DNA from: Symbiodinium natans
Lineage: Eukaryota > Sar > Dinophyceae > Suessiales > Symbiodiniaceae
Length of the DNA: 62,000 nucleotides
Assembly (NCBI GenBank): GCA_905221605.1
Contig: CAJNDS010001491.1
Coordinates: forward strand, 186,360-248,359
Reading direction: 5' to 3'
Shown here: positions 12,120 through 24,494 of the stretch, piece after piece
Layout: every line of letters begins with the position of its first letter
How positions within the stretch are numbered: the first letter of the stretch is position 1
Notes under the pieces: model-generated
The model's input: the letters and a program-made list of their open reading frames with translations, nothing else
Databases searched by the model: none
What the model was told of the DNA's origin: nothing
Made by a program: the position numbers and the translations under genes

Positions 12120-12295
12120 TGGGGGGTTACGAAAATAAGGGACCCCTAATAAAGACCCCAAATAGTAGGATGCCCTGAAAGAAAAGGACCTCGGAAATCT
12201 GGGGTTTCCGAAATTAGGGGTACAGTACCTTACTGGGGTCTTATTGTAAGGGAATCCTACTATTTGGGGGACAGGGTCCCTTATTTTGGTAAGAC
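12120..12295. mobile_element. Inverted-repeat element, second family
   Basis: A long hairpin: TTACGAAAATAAGGGACCCC ... CCCAAATAGTAGGAT on the left is answered by ATCCTACTATTTGGGGG ... GGTCCCTTATTTTGGTAA on the right. Related copies lie at 40712-40890, 41166-41262 and 55890-56045. Confidence 0.8.
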
Positions 12296-12649
12296 CTAAA
12301 GCCTAAACCCTAACCCTAAACCCTAATTAAATCCTAAACCATAAGCCCTAAGCCCTAAACCCTAAACCCTAAACCCTAAACCCCTGCAGCTTCCGTGGAT
12401 GACGCGGGAACGCGAACCTGAGTGGCCCAGCCCAAGAAGCCCACTCTAGAGTCTGCACTTTCAACCCTACCGGGTTTAGGGTTTGGGGGGTTTAGGGTTT
12501 CTTACCCTAAACCCTAGGGTTTAGGGTTTAGGGTTTGGGGTTTGGGGTTTAGGGGTTATAAGCCCTGAATAGTGTCAACCGAAGCTTCCCAAACTTCAAG
12601 CCCCCCAAAACCTATAGCCCCAACCACTTCTAGCCCTAAGAACACGACT

Positions 12650-12736
12650 TCAAAGCACCAGGGGGCTCCAGGACCGGAAGTCGTAAAGCCGCTTTCCGTC
12701 TACCTCCGTCTCTAGCAGCTCAGCGAATTTCGGCAT
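12650..12736 (-). CDS. Coding-like segment, possible start exon
   Basis: The minus strand opens with Met and reads MPKFAELLETEVDGKRLYDF to a stop at 12650-12652. The composition is clearly protein-like. The stop may instead fall in an intron after an earlier donor. Not assigned to a family. Confidence 0.6.
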   Translation of the reverse strand: MPKFAELLETEVDGKRLYDFRSWSPLVL

Positions 12737-13585
12737 TCGGGTTTTAGGGTTTTGGGTTCGCATCTAATCAGGATTAGAGCATTTTGAGGCATGTTCGAGG
12801 TACCCCCCCCCCCCCCCAAAAAAAAAAAAAAAAAAACTCTAAACCCTAAACCCCTTCGTTAATGGGGTTGAGGGCGATTCAAGGATTAGGTTCTCACATC
12901 TTTAGAGGCGAGCCAGCAGAATGTACGATGCCACGGTCCTAAGCTCACAGGGGTCAAACCGGCGGGTATGCGGTTCAGGGTTTAGGGTTGGTTTGGGGTT
13001 CAAGGGTTTAGGACCCAGGGGGGTTTGGGCCTTTTTTGTTTTACATACCTATGTGGGGATCTCGGCATTTGTCGAGGATCCTGTCTTGCCGAACTCACCC
13101 CCCCCCCCCCCCCCCCAACACGCACGCATACACACGCACCAAATGTTGTTTATCCTGTGATGAGTAGAACTTCAGATGCTACTAGGTCTAAACCCCCAAC
13201 CCTAAACCCTGAATCCCCTCGAGGGAGAGATGAAGCCAGGGCAAAACCGGGACCCTACACCCAAACCCTAAACTCCAGGACCCCCGAAGGGTCTGGGTGA
13301 ACCAGAAACCACATTTGTTAACGGAAAACCTATATAGGAACTTCTCCGGCTTTATCCTCACCCCCCCGCGCTTAGTTTGCCTTCTGGGTTCGAAGAGCCA
13401 GGATAGATTTTCTTGTAACCTAGGAATAAAATGGGTGCCCTATTTTGGCTGAAAGGGACTTGTAAGGGAGCCTCAACCCTAGAACAAAGGGGAATAAAGG
13501 CCTACTCTGGGTCCGAGAAAAGCTAGATGGCCACAAGAGCTCTTTGAGGTTTAGGGTTTCGGGTTTAGGGTACCAAGAAACAACT

Positions 13586-13675
13586 CTCCCGCCTGGGTTC
13601 CGAGAGGACCGGTGCACGAGGGGTCGTCTGGGCACGCGTCCAGTGGCGCACCGAAGTCGCAGAGCCACATCTGAC
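13586..13675 (-). CDS. Coding-like segment (Cys/Asp-rich)
   Basis: After a TTCGCAG acceptor the minus strand reads QMWLCDFGAPLDACPDDPSC. TTTAGGG repeats lie to its right (13690-13750). Not assigned. Confidence 0.55.
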
Positions 13676-14362
13676 CTGCGAACCTGGGCGTTAGGGTTTT
13701 AGAAAAGGGTTTAGGGTTTAGGGTTTGGGGTTTAGGGTTTAGGGTTTAGGGCTTGAAGACCTTGGAGCTTTCAGGGCTTAGGGCTTCAAGGAGCTTGCAG
13801 GGTTCTGTAGGGCTTCGGTTTTCTGGCTTTCGGCGTTACGGTGGCGGTGTGAGGGTTGAGGGTTTAGGTTTTAGGGTTTAGGGTTTCAGGTTTGGGGTTG
13901 GCAGGTTTGGGGTTGACAGGTTTGGGGTTGACAGGTTTAGGGTTTATACGGTTCTTCTCTGCGCAGGCGATGGGGCCAGCTCGTTCCGACATGGTCCATT
14001 GGGCGCGGGGCCGGGGGGGGCGGGGGGCTTCCTCATACCATCTGGCTGATAAGTACGGCACCCGAAAAGGGACGCCGATTTTTCCCCTCAGACCTAAACC
14101 CCAAGCCCGAAACTCTAAGCCCTAAACCCCGAAACCCTACGCCCTACACCCGAAACCCTAAGCCCTGAACCCGAAACTCTAAGCCCTAAGCCCAAACATG
14201 AGGAGCTTGAAGGTTTGGGTTGCTAGACCCAGGAGTAGCCCAGGAATGAAAAAGGGGTGCGCTTTTTGGTTTGAAGGTGTGTATAAGGTAGCCTCAACCC
14301 TAAGAAAAGGGGATGAGGGCCTAAGGAGGGACCTAGGTTGGGGGCCATTTTTGCCTGAAACC

Positions 14363-14830
14363 CTACACCCTAAACCCTAAACCCTCAACCCTCAACCCTA
14401 AACCCTAAACCCTAAACCCTAAACCCTAAACCCTAAACCCTAAACCCTAAACCCTAAACCCTAAACTCAAACCCTAAAACCTACACCCCCCCAAAAAGGA
14501 GGGACCTAGGTTGGGGGCCATTTTTGCCTGAAACCCTACACCCTCACCCTAAACCCTAACCCTAAACCCTAAACCCTACACCCTAAACCATAAACCCTAA
14601 ACCCTAAACCCTAAACCATGCCCCGGGTGGCACGTCCAGCACATTCTGCTCGCGGCTGATCTCCGAGAGTAGGACGGCCTGCGCAGGAGTTAGGGTTGTC
14701 GGGTTTAGGGTTTCGGGTTTAGGGCTGCGGATTGGGGTTTAGGGTTTAGGGTTTAGGGTTTAGGGTTTAGGGTTTAGGGTTTAGGGTTTAGGGTTTAGGG
14801 TTTAGGGATTAGGGTTTAGGGTTTAGGGTC
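14363..14830. repeat. CCCTAAA and TTTAGGG arrays around an exon island
   Basis: CCCTAAA at 14363-14465 and 14520-14617, TTTAGGG at 14700-14830. The coding-like segment 14622-14678 lies between them. A unit of about 48 bases (AGGGACCTAGGTTGGGGGCC and following) occurs at 14325-14370 and again at 14501-14545. Confidence 0.9.
14622..14678 (-). CDS. Coding-like segment
   Basis: After a GCGCAG acceptor the minus strand reads AVLLSEISREQNVLDVPPG. It is a textbook exon island: CCCTAAA repeats to the left (14520-14617) and TTTAGGG repeats to the right (14700-14830). Not assigned. Confidence 0.65.
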
Positions 14831-15138
14831 AGGGTTTAGGGTTTGGGGTATCAGGGCTTTAGGGCAGTAGGGATTCAGGGTTTAGGGTCCAGGGATGTAG
14901 GGTTAGGGTTATTGGGTTTAGGGCTTTAGGGATCAGGGTTTAGGGTTCAGGGCTCAGGGTTGTCGGGTTTAGGGCTTTAGGGCTTTGGAATCAGGTTTAG
15001 GGTTTAAGGTTTGGGGATCAGGCTTTAGGGTTTTAGGGTCTTGGGGTTTCGGGGTTTGCAGGGTTTAGGGAGCTGGGTGAAAGGCCGGCCTGCAGGAAAG
15101 CATTCAGGATGAAGAGGATGTACACCTGCCCAAAGGCT

Positions 15139-15269
15139 ACTTGGAGGTTCAGAGCACTTCTAGCCCTAGTTCTAGCTGTACTTATAAGCCCCCGAAGTCC
15201 CTTAAGTCCCCTAAGTAGGTTATAGGTAGACTCATAATTGGGGTTATAAGCAAACAGGAACCTCAAAGG
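15139..15269. mobile_element. MITE-like element, diverged copy
   Basis: Left end ACTTGGAGGTTCA, right end degenerate (GGAACCTCAAAG), with the same core as 45393-45523. It directly abuts a coding-like segment at 15138-15075. Confidence 0.85.
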
Positions 15270-15510
15270 ACAGGGTTTCAAGTTCTGAGCGTTTCGGAGG
15301 ATCTACTCAAGGAACCTGCGCAAAAACACATCCACACTCACTCACAGATACACACATACACATCCGTGTCTTCATGTTCTGGCATCCGTACACAAGAACC
15401 TCTAAGACGAACATGCTCTTGTTGCTTTCCTTAAACCCTAAACCCTAAACCCTAATCCCTAAACCCTCACCCCTAAACCCGAAATAGGTTCCTTAAGCTG
15501 GTCCTACGTT

Positions 15511-15624
15511 CTAGACTGGAACGCGTGGGTGGGCGGGGCTCTCTGTAGACCACTTCTCTGGATGGTAGGGTCGGGGGCAACACGCCAAGTGCAGGGCCCC
15601 CAGAGTCGCAGAAAAGTCCCATGC
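15511..15624 (-). CDS. Coding-like segment, 37 codons
   Basis: After a CCAG acceptor the minus strand reads AWDFSATLGALHLACC, then a segment with YHPEKWSTES, to a stop at 15511-15513. It is one of the longer coding-like islands. A second segment with a strong membrane stretch (VYILFILNAFLQAGL) follows on the same strand at about 15138-15075, right beside a MITE-like element. Confidence 0.6.
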   Translation of the reverse strand, partial: AWDFSATLGALHLACCPRPYHPEKWSTESPAHPRVPV

Positions 15625-16139
15625 CTGGCAGCCCTCAACCCAAAGACCCCACCCTAGACGCCAACCCCTGAGCCCAAAGCAAAAGACCCTAAACCCTAAA
15701 CCCCTAAAACCCCTAAACCCCTAAACCCCTTAACCCCTCAAACCCCTAACCCCTCAACCCCAAACCCTAAACCCCCACTCAACCCTAACCCCATAACCCA
15801 TAAACCCTCAACCTTCAACACGACATCTGCCCCCAATTGCAGGTGCAGGCGCTTGCAGTGTGACAAACCTCATGGGAGGTGGCTTTGCAAGGGCTCCGAG
15901 GAATAAGAGTTTAGGGTTCAGGAACCCTAAACCTAAACCTTACACCCCAAACCCCAAACCCCAAACCCCAAACCCCAAACCCCAAACCCCAAACCCCAAA
16001 CCCCAAACCCTAACCCGAAACCCTAAACCCAAACATCAGCCTCACATCACATGTGAGTTTTTCGTGGGCTTAGGATTTCAAGGTTTGGGTTTCGACTAGA
16101 CGTAACACGAAGCTTTGCTAGCAGGAGGGCCTGCATGAA

Positions 16140-16462
16140 CCTATACCTCCTTGTCAACCAACATAAAACAGGGTTTAGGGTTTGGGGTTTAGGGTTTAGG
16201 GTTTAGCGCTTAGGGTACTATGCTCAATGAAATTCCTCGGGAGTCTTACGCTCAAAATGCAAGATACTTCAGGGCGGCTACCGGAACTCACTGGTCTGCC
16301 TTTCTTTCCGAAACAAAGAAGCGGACTGCTCAGGTCCATACTAGGTAGGCCGTTTTCGTGCTGGCTCTTCAGCGACCCTTCTCTCTGGGCAGTATTCTCG
16401 GCTCTTCCAACTACACGCCCAGCTACAGTAGGCTTTGATGCTGTAAACGTGGGGTCCTGAAT
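16140..16462. other. Both-strand open block
   Basis: From 16227 to 16460 the plus strand has an open frame of 77 codons and the minus strand is open over the same stretch. Neither resembles a known family. It could be an exon of either strand or an old element fragment. Confidence 0.3.
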
Positions 16463-16664
16463 CCTAAACCCTAAACCCTACACCCTAAACCCTAAACCCT
16501 CAGCACCAAATCCTTTTTTTTAGAGAGCCTGGTCCCTACACAAATTAAGGAAACCTAAGCCCTAGTCAAAAAAAATGAAACACACCCGGCCACTAGCGTT
16601 TGCTTAAGAACCCAATCGAAACAAAAAAAATAATAATCCCTCTACCCCCTTATAAGGTATATAC

Positions 16665-16682
16665 ATATGTATATATATATAC

Positions 16683-16738
<56 letters not shown>

Positions 16739-16740
16739 GA
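16665..16740. repeat. AT microsatellite
   Basis: TATA/CATA repeats. Similar tracts: 6510-6565, 19539-19562, 21220-21250, 23310-23346, 24462-24492, 27209-27282, 31015-31122, 33760-33780, 37477-37510 and 40288-40376. The Ile/Tyr frames here are artefacts. Confidence 0.95.
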
Positions 16741-16978
16741 ATTTCAACTTCTTGTTTTTTTTTGCTCTCCTTTTGTTGGCAGTAGTAGTGGACTTCAGGG
16801 GCTTGGGGACCAGGGGCTTGGGACCAGGGTCTCAGGGGCAGGGGACCCCCCAAAACCCCAAAACCCTAAACCCCCCCCCCCCTAAACCCTAAACCCTAAA
16901 CCCTAAACCCTAAACCCTAAACCCTAAACCCTAAACCCGAAACCCTAAACCCGAAACCCTAAACCCTAAACCCTAAAA

Positions 16979-17050
16979 CCCTGAAACCCTGAGGGCCGTG
17001 GAGCGTTAGAGCTCGCGGCCAGGCGCAACTCCGACCAAGCTGGGGAATGA
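16979..17050 (-). CDS. Coding-like segment
   Basis: The minus strand reads SPAWSELRLAASSNAPRPS. It lies between CCCTAAA repeats (16880-16975) and TTTAGGG repeats (17065-17115). Not assigned. Confidence 0.5.
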
Positions 17051-17699
17051 GGATCACTGCCTGATAGGGTTTAGGGTTTAGGGTTTAGGGTTTAGGATTT
17101 AGGATTTAGGGTTTTGGGTGATCAAGGGCTTCTGGATTGGGGGGTTTTGGGTCTAGGCGAGGGGCTTTCGAGGTTTGCGGACCACCCTCAAGCCTTGGGG
17201 TTTAGGGTTTTGGCTTTAGGGTTTGAAAGCCAGTAGACTATAATTATGGGCTACAGTTTCCCATGTTGGGGGTTGTTTTGGGCGACTAGGCGTTTGAGGC
17301 AGGGGCTGCTGGGATAGAGAGCCTATACCCTGCGGAGGGGCTGTGGGCTGTAGGGTTTATGGCGTTGTTTGGGCCCTCAAGCTTAAACGTGCCTCATCTC
17401 CACGCAAAAAAGGGAAAATGAGCAAAGATGAGATATCCCTAGCTCGCAACCTAGCTTGGCATTTGCCCAGCTTCCATTCTGCTATGCCTACTTGGAGGTT
17501 AATGGGTGCTTATAACCCCTCTTGACGGATAGTTATAGCCTAATTAGGGGACCTAGGGTCTTCTAAGTACGGTTACGGGGCTGGTTGGAGAACTCGACGA
17601 TCCTAATAAGGTAGACAACTTCAGCAAAACCTCTCCATGTACTAGCTGGAAGGGTTTAGGGCTCAGGGCTTAGGGCTTATGAGGACGATACCCTAGACT

Positions 17700-17960
17700 C
17701 TAAACCCAAAACCCCAAACCATGGTCTTGAGGGCCCAGACGCATTCATCCAACAGTCGCTAAGCTTACGCTTCAAAATCCGACACTCTGAGTGATCTCCC
17801 TGAACCCCAAACCCTAAACTCTGAGTGATCATCCTAAACCCGAAGCCCCAAAGCCCAAGCTCTAAGTGATGGGGTGTTTGCCCGATTGCCGGCCAGGGCT
17901 CCCCATAGAGAGATTCGAGCTCCAGCCCCAAATGCCTTGGTTCTATGGGGGTTGCGTCCT
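17700..17960 (-). CDS. Coding-like segments
   Basis: In one open minus-strand frame of about 100 codons, two stretches look protein-like: GLELESLYGEPWPAIGQ (about 17935-17880) and ECRILKRKLSDCWMNASGP (about 17795-17735). The stretch between them looks like read-through of degenerate telomeric repeat. Not assigned. Confidence 0.4.
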
Positions 17961-18601
17961 CTTGAACCCTCAAACACCCCAAACCCTAAACCCGAATAGT
18001 AAGGAATTCAGGAGTCCCCATATCCTTGCTTCAAAGGGTATTCCGGGGGGGGGGGGGAGGGACAGAAGGATACCTTCTTCCCTATACCAGGTCCCGTTGT
18101 AGTCCAGAAAAGCAAACCTACCTCTAGAAATGGAAAATGGGCCCACAGTAGGTCCGAGTTTAAGGAACGGTTTGTAAGCTTAAGGGCTTACAGGGCATAA
18201 TTGTCAGCTGATAAGGCTCCAGGGTTCTTAAAGTGCTTGTAAGGTTCAGGAACCGAACTTGAATGTTAAGCTACCAGGAAAGTGGCACATTGAAGAAAAG
18301 GTGGGCAACTCTCTCGGTAGGATGCTTCTGCTGGCTGCAAACGCACTGCATAGCCGTATATGTAGGGTGCTCAACAGGGGCCATGAGTCAGAAGACTGGC
18401 CACATGGCTTCTTGTTTTATGGCAACTGAACTTTCTAACATAAGAACAATTATAGGGTTCTTAAGGGAGGGGGGTTCATGGGGGGTAGGTACCTAGGCAA
18501 CCTTAGAGGAGCCTTAGGGAAGTACTATGGGAACCTTGGGATACAGACCCCCCTTGAACCCCCTAAACCCTAAACCCCAAAACCCCAAACCCTGAACCCT
18601 A

Positions 18602-18685
18602 AACTCTGAACCCTAAACCCTAAACCCTAAACCCTAAACCCTAAACCCTAAACCCTAAACCCTAAACCCTAAACCCTAAACCCTA
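18602..18685. repeat. CCCTAAA array
   Basis: About eleven nearly perfect units. Confidence 0.95.
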
Positions 18686-18916
18686 TAGGAACCTCCCGAT
18701 TGTTGGGTTGAGGCTTTGGGGCTTGTCAAGCTTCAGGGGCTCACAAGGCTTGTAGGGTTTAGGGTTCAGGAAGGATCTACCGGGCTCAGGGGATTTCTAC
18801 TAGGTTGGCCCCTCAAACCCTCTGAAATATATTCCAAAAAAAAGGTCCTCTCAAACCAAATAAGGAAACATATTAAAAAATGTCCCACGGCCTAACCAGT
18901 CTAATTCTCAAAGGAT

Positions 18917-19009
18917 TCCTGGCGCCAAGAAGCCGTGCTGAATGCACGCGGAAGTGCTGCACCAAAAAGTCCGCCGCCTTCTGCTGGCTCTCCTCAGAAT
19001 CCTGCTCAG
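18917..19009 (-). CDS. Coding-like segment (charged)
   Basis: After a CCCAG acceptor the minus strand reads EQDSEESQQKAADFLVQHFR and continues open to about 18917. The composition is strongly protein-like. TTTAGGG-type repeats lie to the right. Not assigned. Confidence 0.65.
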
Positions 19010-20569
19010 CTGGGGCTTAGGGCGCTTGAAGGTTTAGGGTTTAGGGTTTAGGGCTTAGGGTTTAGGGCTTAGGGCGTTTGAAGCTTTAGGGTGCAGGGCT
19101 TCGGGATGTTTAGGAATTATGTTGGGCTTAGGGGTTTTGAAGTGGCAAGCCTTCTGTCAAAGATACCCGGACCCACTACTGCCTTCTCACCGGTGTCAGC
19201 CCTAAACCTCAAATCCTAAACCCAAAATCCTAAACCCTAAACCCTAAACCAGGGCTTAGGGGCGGGGAGGCTGCTCGGCCTCCTCGAAAGGTGGGCATAC
19301 ACAGTAAAATCTACAATCCCTGAACCAGAACCCTAAACCCTAAACCCTAAACCCTGAACCCTAAACCCTAAACCCTACATGAACCCTACACCCTAAATAC
19401 ACCCTAAGTAAACCCGAAAGCTATAAACTCCAGAGCTGGCTCTACCCCCTGGTTCTTCGTAGGGAATGAGGGAATGAGGTACCCTACATATTCCCTTTAA
19501 AGGGTAGATATGGGGCCCTACATAATCCCTTAAAGGGTATATATATATATATATATATATAAGGATAAGGCCCTACAGAATCCCTTAAAGGGTATATGCC
19601 CTCATTCCCTACTAAGAACCAGACAGTCTAGCCTGCGCCTGTCACTGATACCCGGGACTCCGACAACGTCTGCTTTACGAGGTTTGCGGGCCAGCCTAAA
19701 GCCTTAGGGTTTTAAGGCTTTAGGGCTTAGGGGTTAGGGGTTAGGGTTTAGGGGCCAGTCGACTATAATCATGGGCTGCAGTTTCCTATTTGGGGGTCAA
19801 GTAGGGTACAGTAGCCTCTTCTTTTTGGATAAACTAGGCGGTTAAGGTAAGCCCTAAACCGTAAACCCCAAACTCAAAACCCCAAACTCTCACTTAAACC
19901 GGAACATTCTGAACTCTACACATTGCCTGTCCAGCTTCTTGGCAGAAGTCAAGTTTAGCCTGTGGAATGAAGCCCCAACCCCTAGATCCAAAACCCTAAG
20001 TAGCCCTAAACCCTAAACCCTTTGGGGTTTAGGGTGCTACGCCCTGAGCCCCTGAGCCCTAAGCCCTGAGGCGTCCTCTGAGTCCTCTGTGCCGTCGGTG
20101 CCTTACATGGCGGGTTTAGGGTTTAGGGTTTAGGGTTTAGGGTTTAGGGTTTAGGGTTTAGGGTTTAGGGTTTAGGGTTCGGATGGCGGCTTAGGGCATT
20201 GGGGGCTTAGAAGGTTTAGGGGTTTAGGCTTTTAAGGGGTTGGGGTTTAGGTTTTAGGCACCCTAAGCCCGCCCTTAGCCCTGACTCGGCCTGACCCTCA
20301 ACCCTAAACCTTCCACCCTTCACGGGTTTAGGGTTTGGGAGCTTCGCAGGTTTAGGGCTTCAGCAATTCTGGGTTTTGGAGTTGATCGACCTGGGGGGGG
20401 GGGGGGGGGGGGGGGGGGGTTTAGGTTTAGGGCTTAGGGCTTAGGGCTTAGGGCTTAGGGCTTAGGGCTTAGGGCTTCGGACTTCGGGCTTCGGGCTTAG
20501 GGTTTAGGGCTTGAGGTTTAGGGCTGAGGAGTTAGGGGGGGTGGTGGGGGGCGGGGGGGTCGGGGGCAT

Positions 20570-20943
20570 TTGAGGATTCAGGTTGCGTGCAGATTGCATC
20601 TTCTGCATGACCTTCCTGTGATGGTTTGGCAGGCATGCGGGTGACGAGTCCCGAGACGCCCCGAAACCCTCAACCCTCAATCAACCCTAAACCCCTACAA
20701 ACCCTAAACCCTAAACCCTAAACTTTCCTAAACCCCTACAAACCCTAAACCCTAAACCCTACAAACTACAAACCCTAAACCCTGAACCCTAACCCTAAAC
20801 CCTAAACCCTAAACCCTAAACCCTAAACCCTAAACCCTAAACCCTAAACCCGACAAACGGTCCAAGTCGCAGCATGAAGAGTACGTTGCTGACACGGAAT
20901 GCAGCTCTCCACTCCTTCGCTTGCCAGCTACGGATCTCATGTC
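20570..20943 (-). CDS. Two coding-like segments
   Basis: On the minus strand, about 20925-20863 reads EWRAAFRVSNVLFMLRLG, and about 20613-20570 reads KVMQKMQSARNLNPQM after a CACAG acceptor. They are separated by CCCTAAA repeats (20660-20853). Not assigned. Confidence 0.5.
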
Positions 20944-21073
20944 CATCCTAAACCCTAAACCCTAAACCCTAAACCCTAAACCCTAAACCCTAAACCCTAA
21001 ACCCTAAACCCTAAACCCTAAACCCTAAATCCTAGCCCGTTTAGGGTTTAGGGTTTAGGGTTTAGGGTTTAGA
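20795..21073. repeat. CCCTAAA arrays around an island, then TTTAGGG
   Basis: CCCTAAA at 20795-20853 and 20946-21025, TTTAGGG at 21039-21072. The island 20863-20943 is an exception to the outward rule, as both its flanks read CCCTAAA. Confidence 0.93.
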
Positions 21074-21329
21074 GATCAGGGGCAGATTTAGGTAGGTTTA
21101 GTAGGATAGCTACACTTGTAGGTGAATACTTCAATAAACGGTGATATACATATATACATAAATAAACAAACACATAAATAAATACAAATATATCTATAAA
21201 TATAAAGATCTGTCTATCTATCTATCTATCTGTATATATATATATATGTGTACTTCTAGCCCCAATTTCTAACCCTAAACCCTCAAGCCTCAACCCAAAA
21301 CCCTACCCACGAACCTTCTCAAGTAAACC

Positions 21330-21400
21330 ACAACCTCGACATCGGGAGCGTGAGCGTGGGGCTCTCGTGATTTGGCATTCATTGCGGGGTTTGCGGGGTG
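21330..21400 (-). CDS. Coding-like segment
   Basis: The minus strand reads EPHAHAPDVEVVVYLRRFVG within a longer open frame. The rest of that frame looks like read-through of repeats. Not assigned. Confidence 0.35.
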
Positions 21401-21687
21401 AGGGCTTAGGCTGTGGTGCTGGGGTTGGGTGTGTAGGGCTTCAGGTTTAGGGTCTAGGGTTTTAGGGTTTGGGTTTTGAGCTTTGGGTTGGGCGTGTAGG
21501 CTGCGTGGGGCGTGAGGTTTGGGGTCTATAGGGTTTATGGAGCTGGGATTGTCTGAGGGCTTTGAGATTCCAAACCCTGAACCCCGAACCCTAAACTCCA
21601 ACTAAACTCGACAAACTGAACCCTAAACCCCAAACCCCAAATCCCAAGCCCTAAACCCTAAACCCCAAACCCTAAACCCTAAACCTC

Positions 21688-21807
21688 AAAAGTCGCATCT
21701 TGCAGCCCGGGCATCTTCTCGCTGTGCAGTCCCAGTTGTGACGCTTCGACGTGCAGAACGCGCATGGCAAGGGCACCCAGGCACGATGCCCAAAGAACCA
21801 GTACCCC
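21688..21807 (-). CDS. Coding-like segment, 40 codons, membrane stretch
   Basis: After a CTTTCAG acceptor the minus strand reads GVLVLWASCLGALAMRVLHV and continues with EASQLGLHSEKMPGLQDAT. CCCTAAA repeats lie left (21630-21685) and TTTAGGG repeats right (21833-21882). This is one of the clearest unassigned exons. Confidence 0.68.
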
Positions 21808-22754
21808 CTGAAAGTGCAAAAGGCTTTCTGGGGTTTAGGGTTTAGGGTTTAGGGTTTAGGGTTTAGGGTTTAGGGTTCAGGGTTCCTGCTCATTAGGGCT
21901 TGATGGCTTGGAGTTAGGAATCTAGGGTGTAGAAAAGTTACGCCTCAAGTGCGGAACATGTGAAAGATTCCATTGCGTTGACTGGGCATTTGCCGTGTAT
22001 TTGATGCTTGGCACAGCCTAAAACCCTACGCCCTCGTTTCATGTTACAGAGGGCTGCTGGACTTTGGTGACTCCTAAGAAGCATGCTTGTTCTGGCATGT
22101 GCTGTGTCCGAACACATCTTGATCCCAATGGCCGCGATGCTGGCGCATGCCATCTGGCAATGGCTTATTTCAGAGTGTGGGGGCTGGGAACTGAGGGCTT
22201 GAGAGTTGTAGGGCTAGGTTTTAGGGTTTAGGGTTTAGGCTTTGGGGTTTAGGGTTTCGGGTTTAGGGGCTTCAGGCATACATCGAGCTTCAAATACATG
22301 CAGGATGTCTGGCGTTCATGACTCTTGGATGGCCACCCTGAATGGGCTTCACTGTACGCCGCGCCCTAAACCCTAAGGCCTAAACCCTAAACCCTAAACC
22401 CTTCTCCCTAAACCCCATAGGGTCTAGGTACATTTACAGGGAATACCTCGATTCAAAAGTAGCTCTGGTCCCTTGGTGTCCTACTACATAGGCACATGGA
22501 CGCTGTTGAAAGCCTAGCCCCGAACCCTAATTATTTGCATTGAAAGCGCATCTAACCCTCCAATATCCGTATTGAAAACTAAACCACAACACCTTGCCCC
22601 AAAAGCCACGAATTCCCTTAACCCTAAACCCCAAAAGCCTTGCAAACCCCACAAACCTCAACCCTGAACCCTAAACCCTAAACCTTAACTCCCAAACCCT
22701 AAACCCTAAGAAACCCTAAACCCTAAGCTGCCGAAAGCCCTACCGCTTTAAGCC

Positions 22755-23460
22755 CCTGGCCGTGGCAGTGAGTCGTGCAGCCAGGGCCATTGATGTCCTC
22801 CTGGGTTTCGAGTTCAGGATTGTAACCCTAAACCCTAAACCCCAAACCCTAAACCCTTAACCCTAAACCCTAAACCCCAAACCCTAAACCCTAAACCCCT
22901 AAACCCTAAACCCTAAACCCTAAACCTCTGACTATGTCATGTACTTTTTTTCCCGATAAAAGTCGTGGGCACCCTTGGGTTCGGCTTTTGGGTTTAGGAG
23001 GGATGAGGGCTTAGGAGGGTGTAGGTTTAGGGTTTAGGGTTTAGGGTGTAGGGTTTAGGGTTTAGGGTTTAGGGTTTAGGGTTTAGGGTTTAGGGTTTAG
23101 GGTTTAGGGTTTAGGGTTTAGGGTTTAGGGTTTAGGGTGTAGGGCGCCACCTCGCAGGGGAAAGAAATTTGGAACTCGCGCCCTGAACCAGACCCGGGGC
23201 TTTTTCGAGGCACACCCTGGAAGCATGGTTGGGTTTAGGGAAAAACCTCAAACCATAAAACCTTCTGTTTAGTTCTTAGGGTCTGTACCTCCCCCGCCCC
23301 CAAAAAAAAACAAATATATATATATATAATATACATATATATATATAGGGGCTAGAGGTTCGGGGTTTGGGGTTTAAGGCCCTTGCGTCCGTGAGCCCGG
23401 CCTCGATACGTGGCCAGCCAGGAGCCCGCGCACAGGCGTTGCGCACCGGGGAGTCGGCCT
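22755..23460 (-). CDS. Three coding-like segments
   Basis: On the minus strand: 23458-23370 after GCGCAG reads ADSPVRNACARAPGWPRIEA; about 23212-23150 after TTCCAG reads a Ser/Gly stretch, then REFQISFPCEV; about 22795-22755 after CCCAG reads EDINGPGCTTHCHG. Telomeric arrays separate them. They could belong to one gene; no family recognised. Confidence 0.5.
23025..23145. repeat. TTTAGGG array, about 16 units
   Basis: Nearly perfect units with one GTGTAGG variant near each end. Confidence 0.95.
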
Positions 23461-24239
23461 GCGCGAGGGTTTAGGGTTTAGGGTTTAGGGTTTAGGGTTT
23501 AGGGTTTAGGGTTTAGGGTTTAGGTTTAGCGTTTAGGGTTTAGGGTTTAGGATTTAGGGTTTAGGGTTCAGGGTTTAGGGGTTTTGAGCCTGAGCCCTAA
23601 ACCCTGAAGCTTGGAGCCTGAACCCTGAACCTAATAACATTTCCCCCCAGATACTGGCCCACAAGACGTGCCACAACATGGCGTGGGAGGATGAAGGCTT
23701 TAGGGTCTCAGGGGCTTGGGGCTTGGGCTTGCGTGGTTTAGATACTGTACCCCGGGCATTTGGGTTTTCAGGTTTTTCGGCTTGTTGAGGGTTTGGTGGG
23801 TGCTTTCGGTTCTGGACGTTCGAGATGTTCATGCAGTATAGGGCAGAAGGTCTTAGGCTTAGGCTCTACTAAGCCTAGGGTCTTCACGACTTTGGGGCTG
23901 CAGGGTCTGAAGCCCAAGTTAGAGAAGTCGTGGAGGGTTTCTTTGGGGTTAACCCTAAACCCTAAACCCTAAACCCTAACCCCTAAACCCTAAACCCTAA
24001 ACCCTAAACCGTTTGGGTCTGGGAGTCTTCTGCGCACGAGAGAGACTGATGGTGTGCTGAGGGCACTGCCTGGTCATTCTTAACCCCTGGGCCCCAGTCC
24101 CTCTGTCTGCTGGTTCTTGCACTGGGCAAATCCCTGCTTGGCTTGAGTTACATCTGCATCCTAAACCCTAAAGCCTAAACCCTAAACCCTAAACCCTAAA
24201 CCCTAAACAGCTTGCGTCATGTCTCTCTCTCTCTCTCTC

Positions 24240-24461
24240 TGCCTGGTCCTCGGGTGCGGAGGGCCATGTAGAGCAAATCTGTCCCACGCTATCGCTTAGA
24301 CCTTGCAGCTGGGGCCACATACGTTGCAGCTTCGGGTTTAGGCTGGGATGTTGGCCCTTATACTAACAGCCCTTAAAAAGGGACTATAACCTACTATTTG
24401 CCCAAGAACCCCAAAAGAACAAGAAGTAATGATCCCTATATTACCCTTAATGAGGAAGACT

Positions 24462-24494
<33 letters not shown>

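Noticed and set aside
15511-15624. Golgi SYS1-like protein
   Set aside because: The DFS-T-L---HL--C pattern is suggestive, but the order of neighbouring segments does not match SYS1 and no second motif is found.
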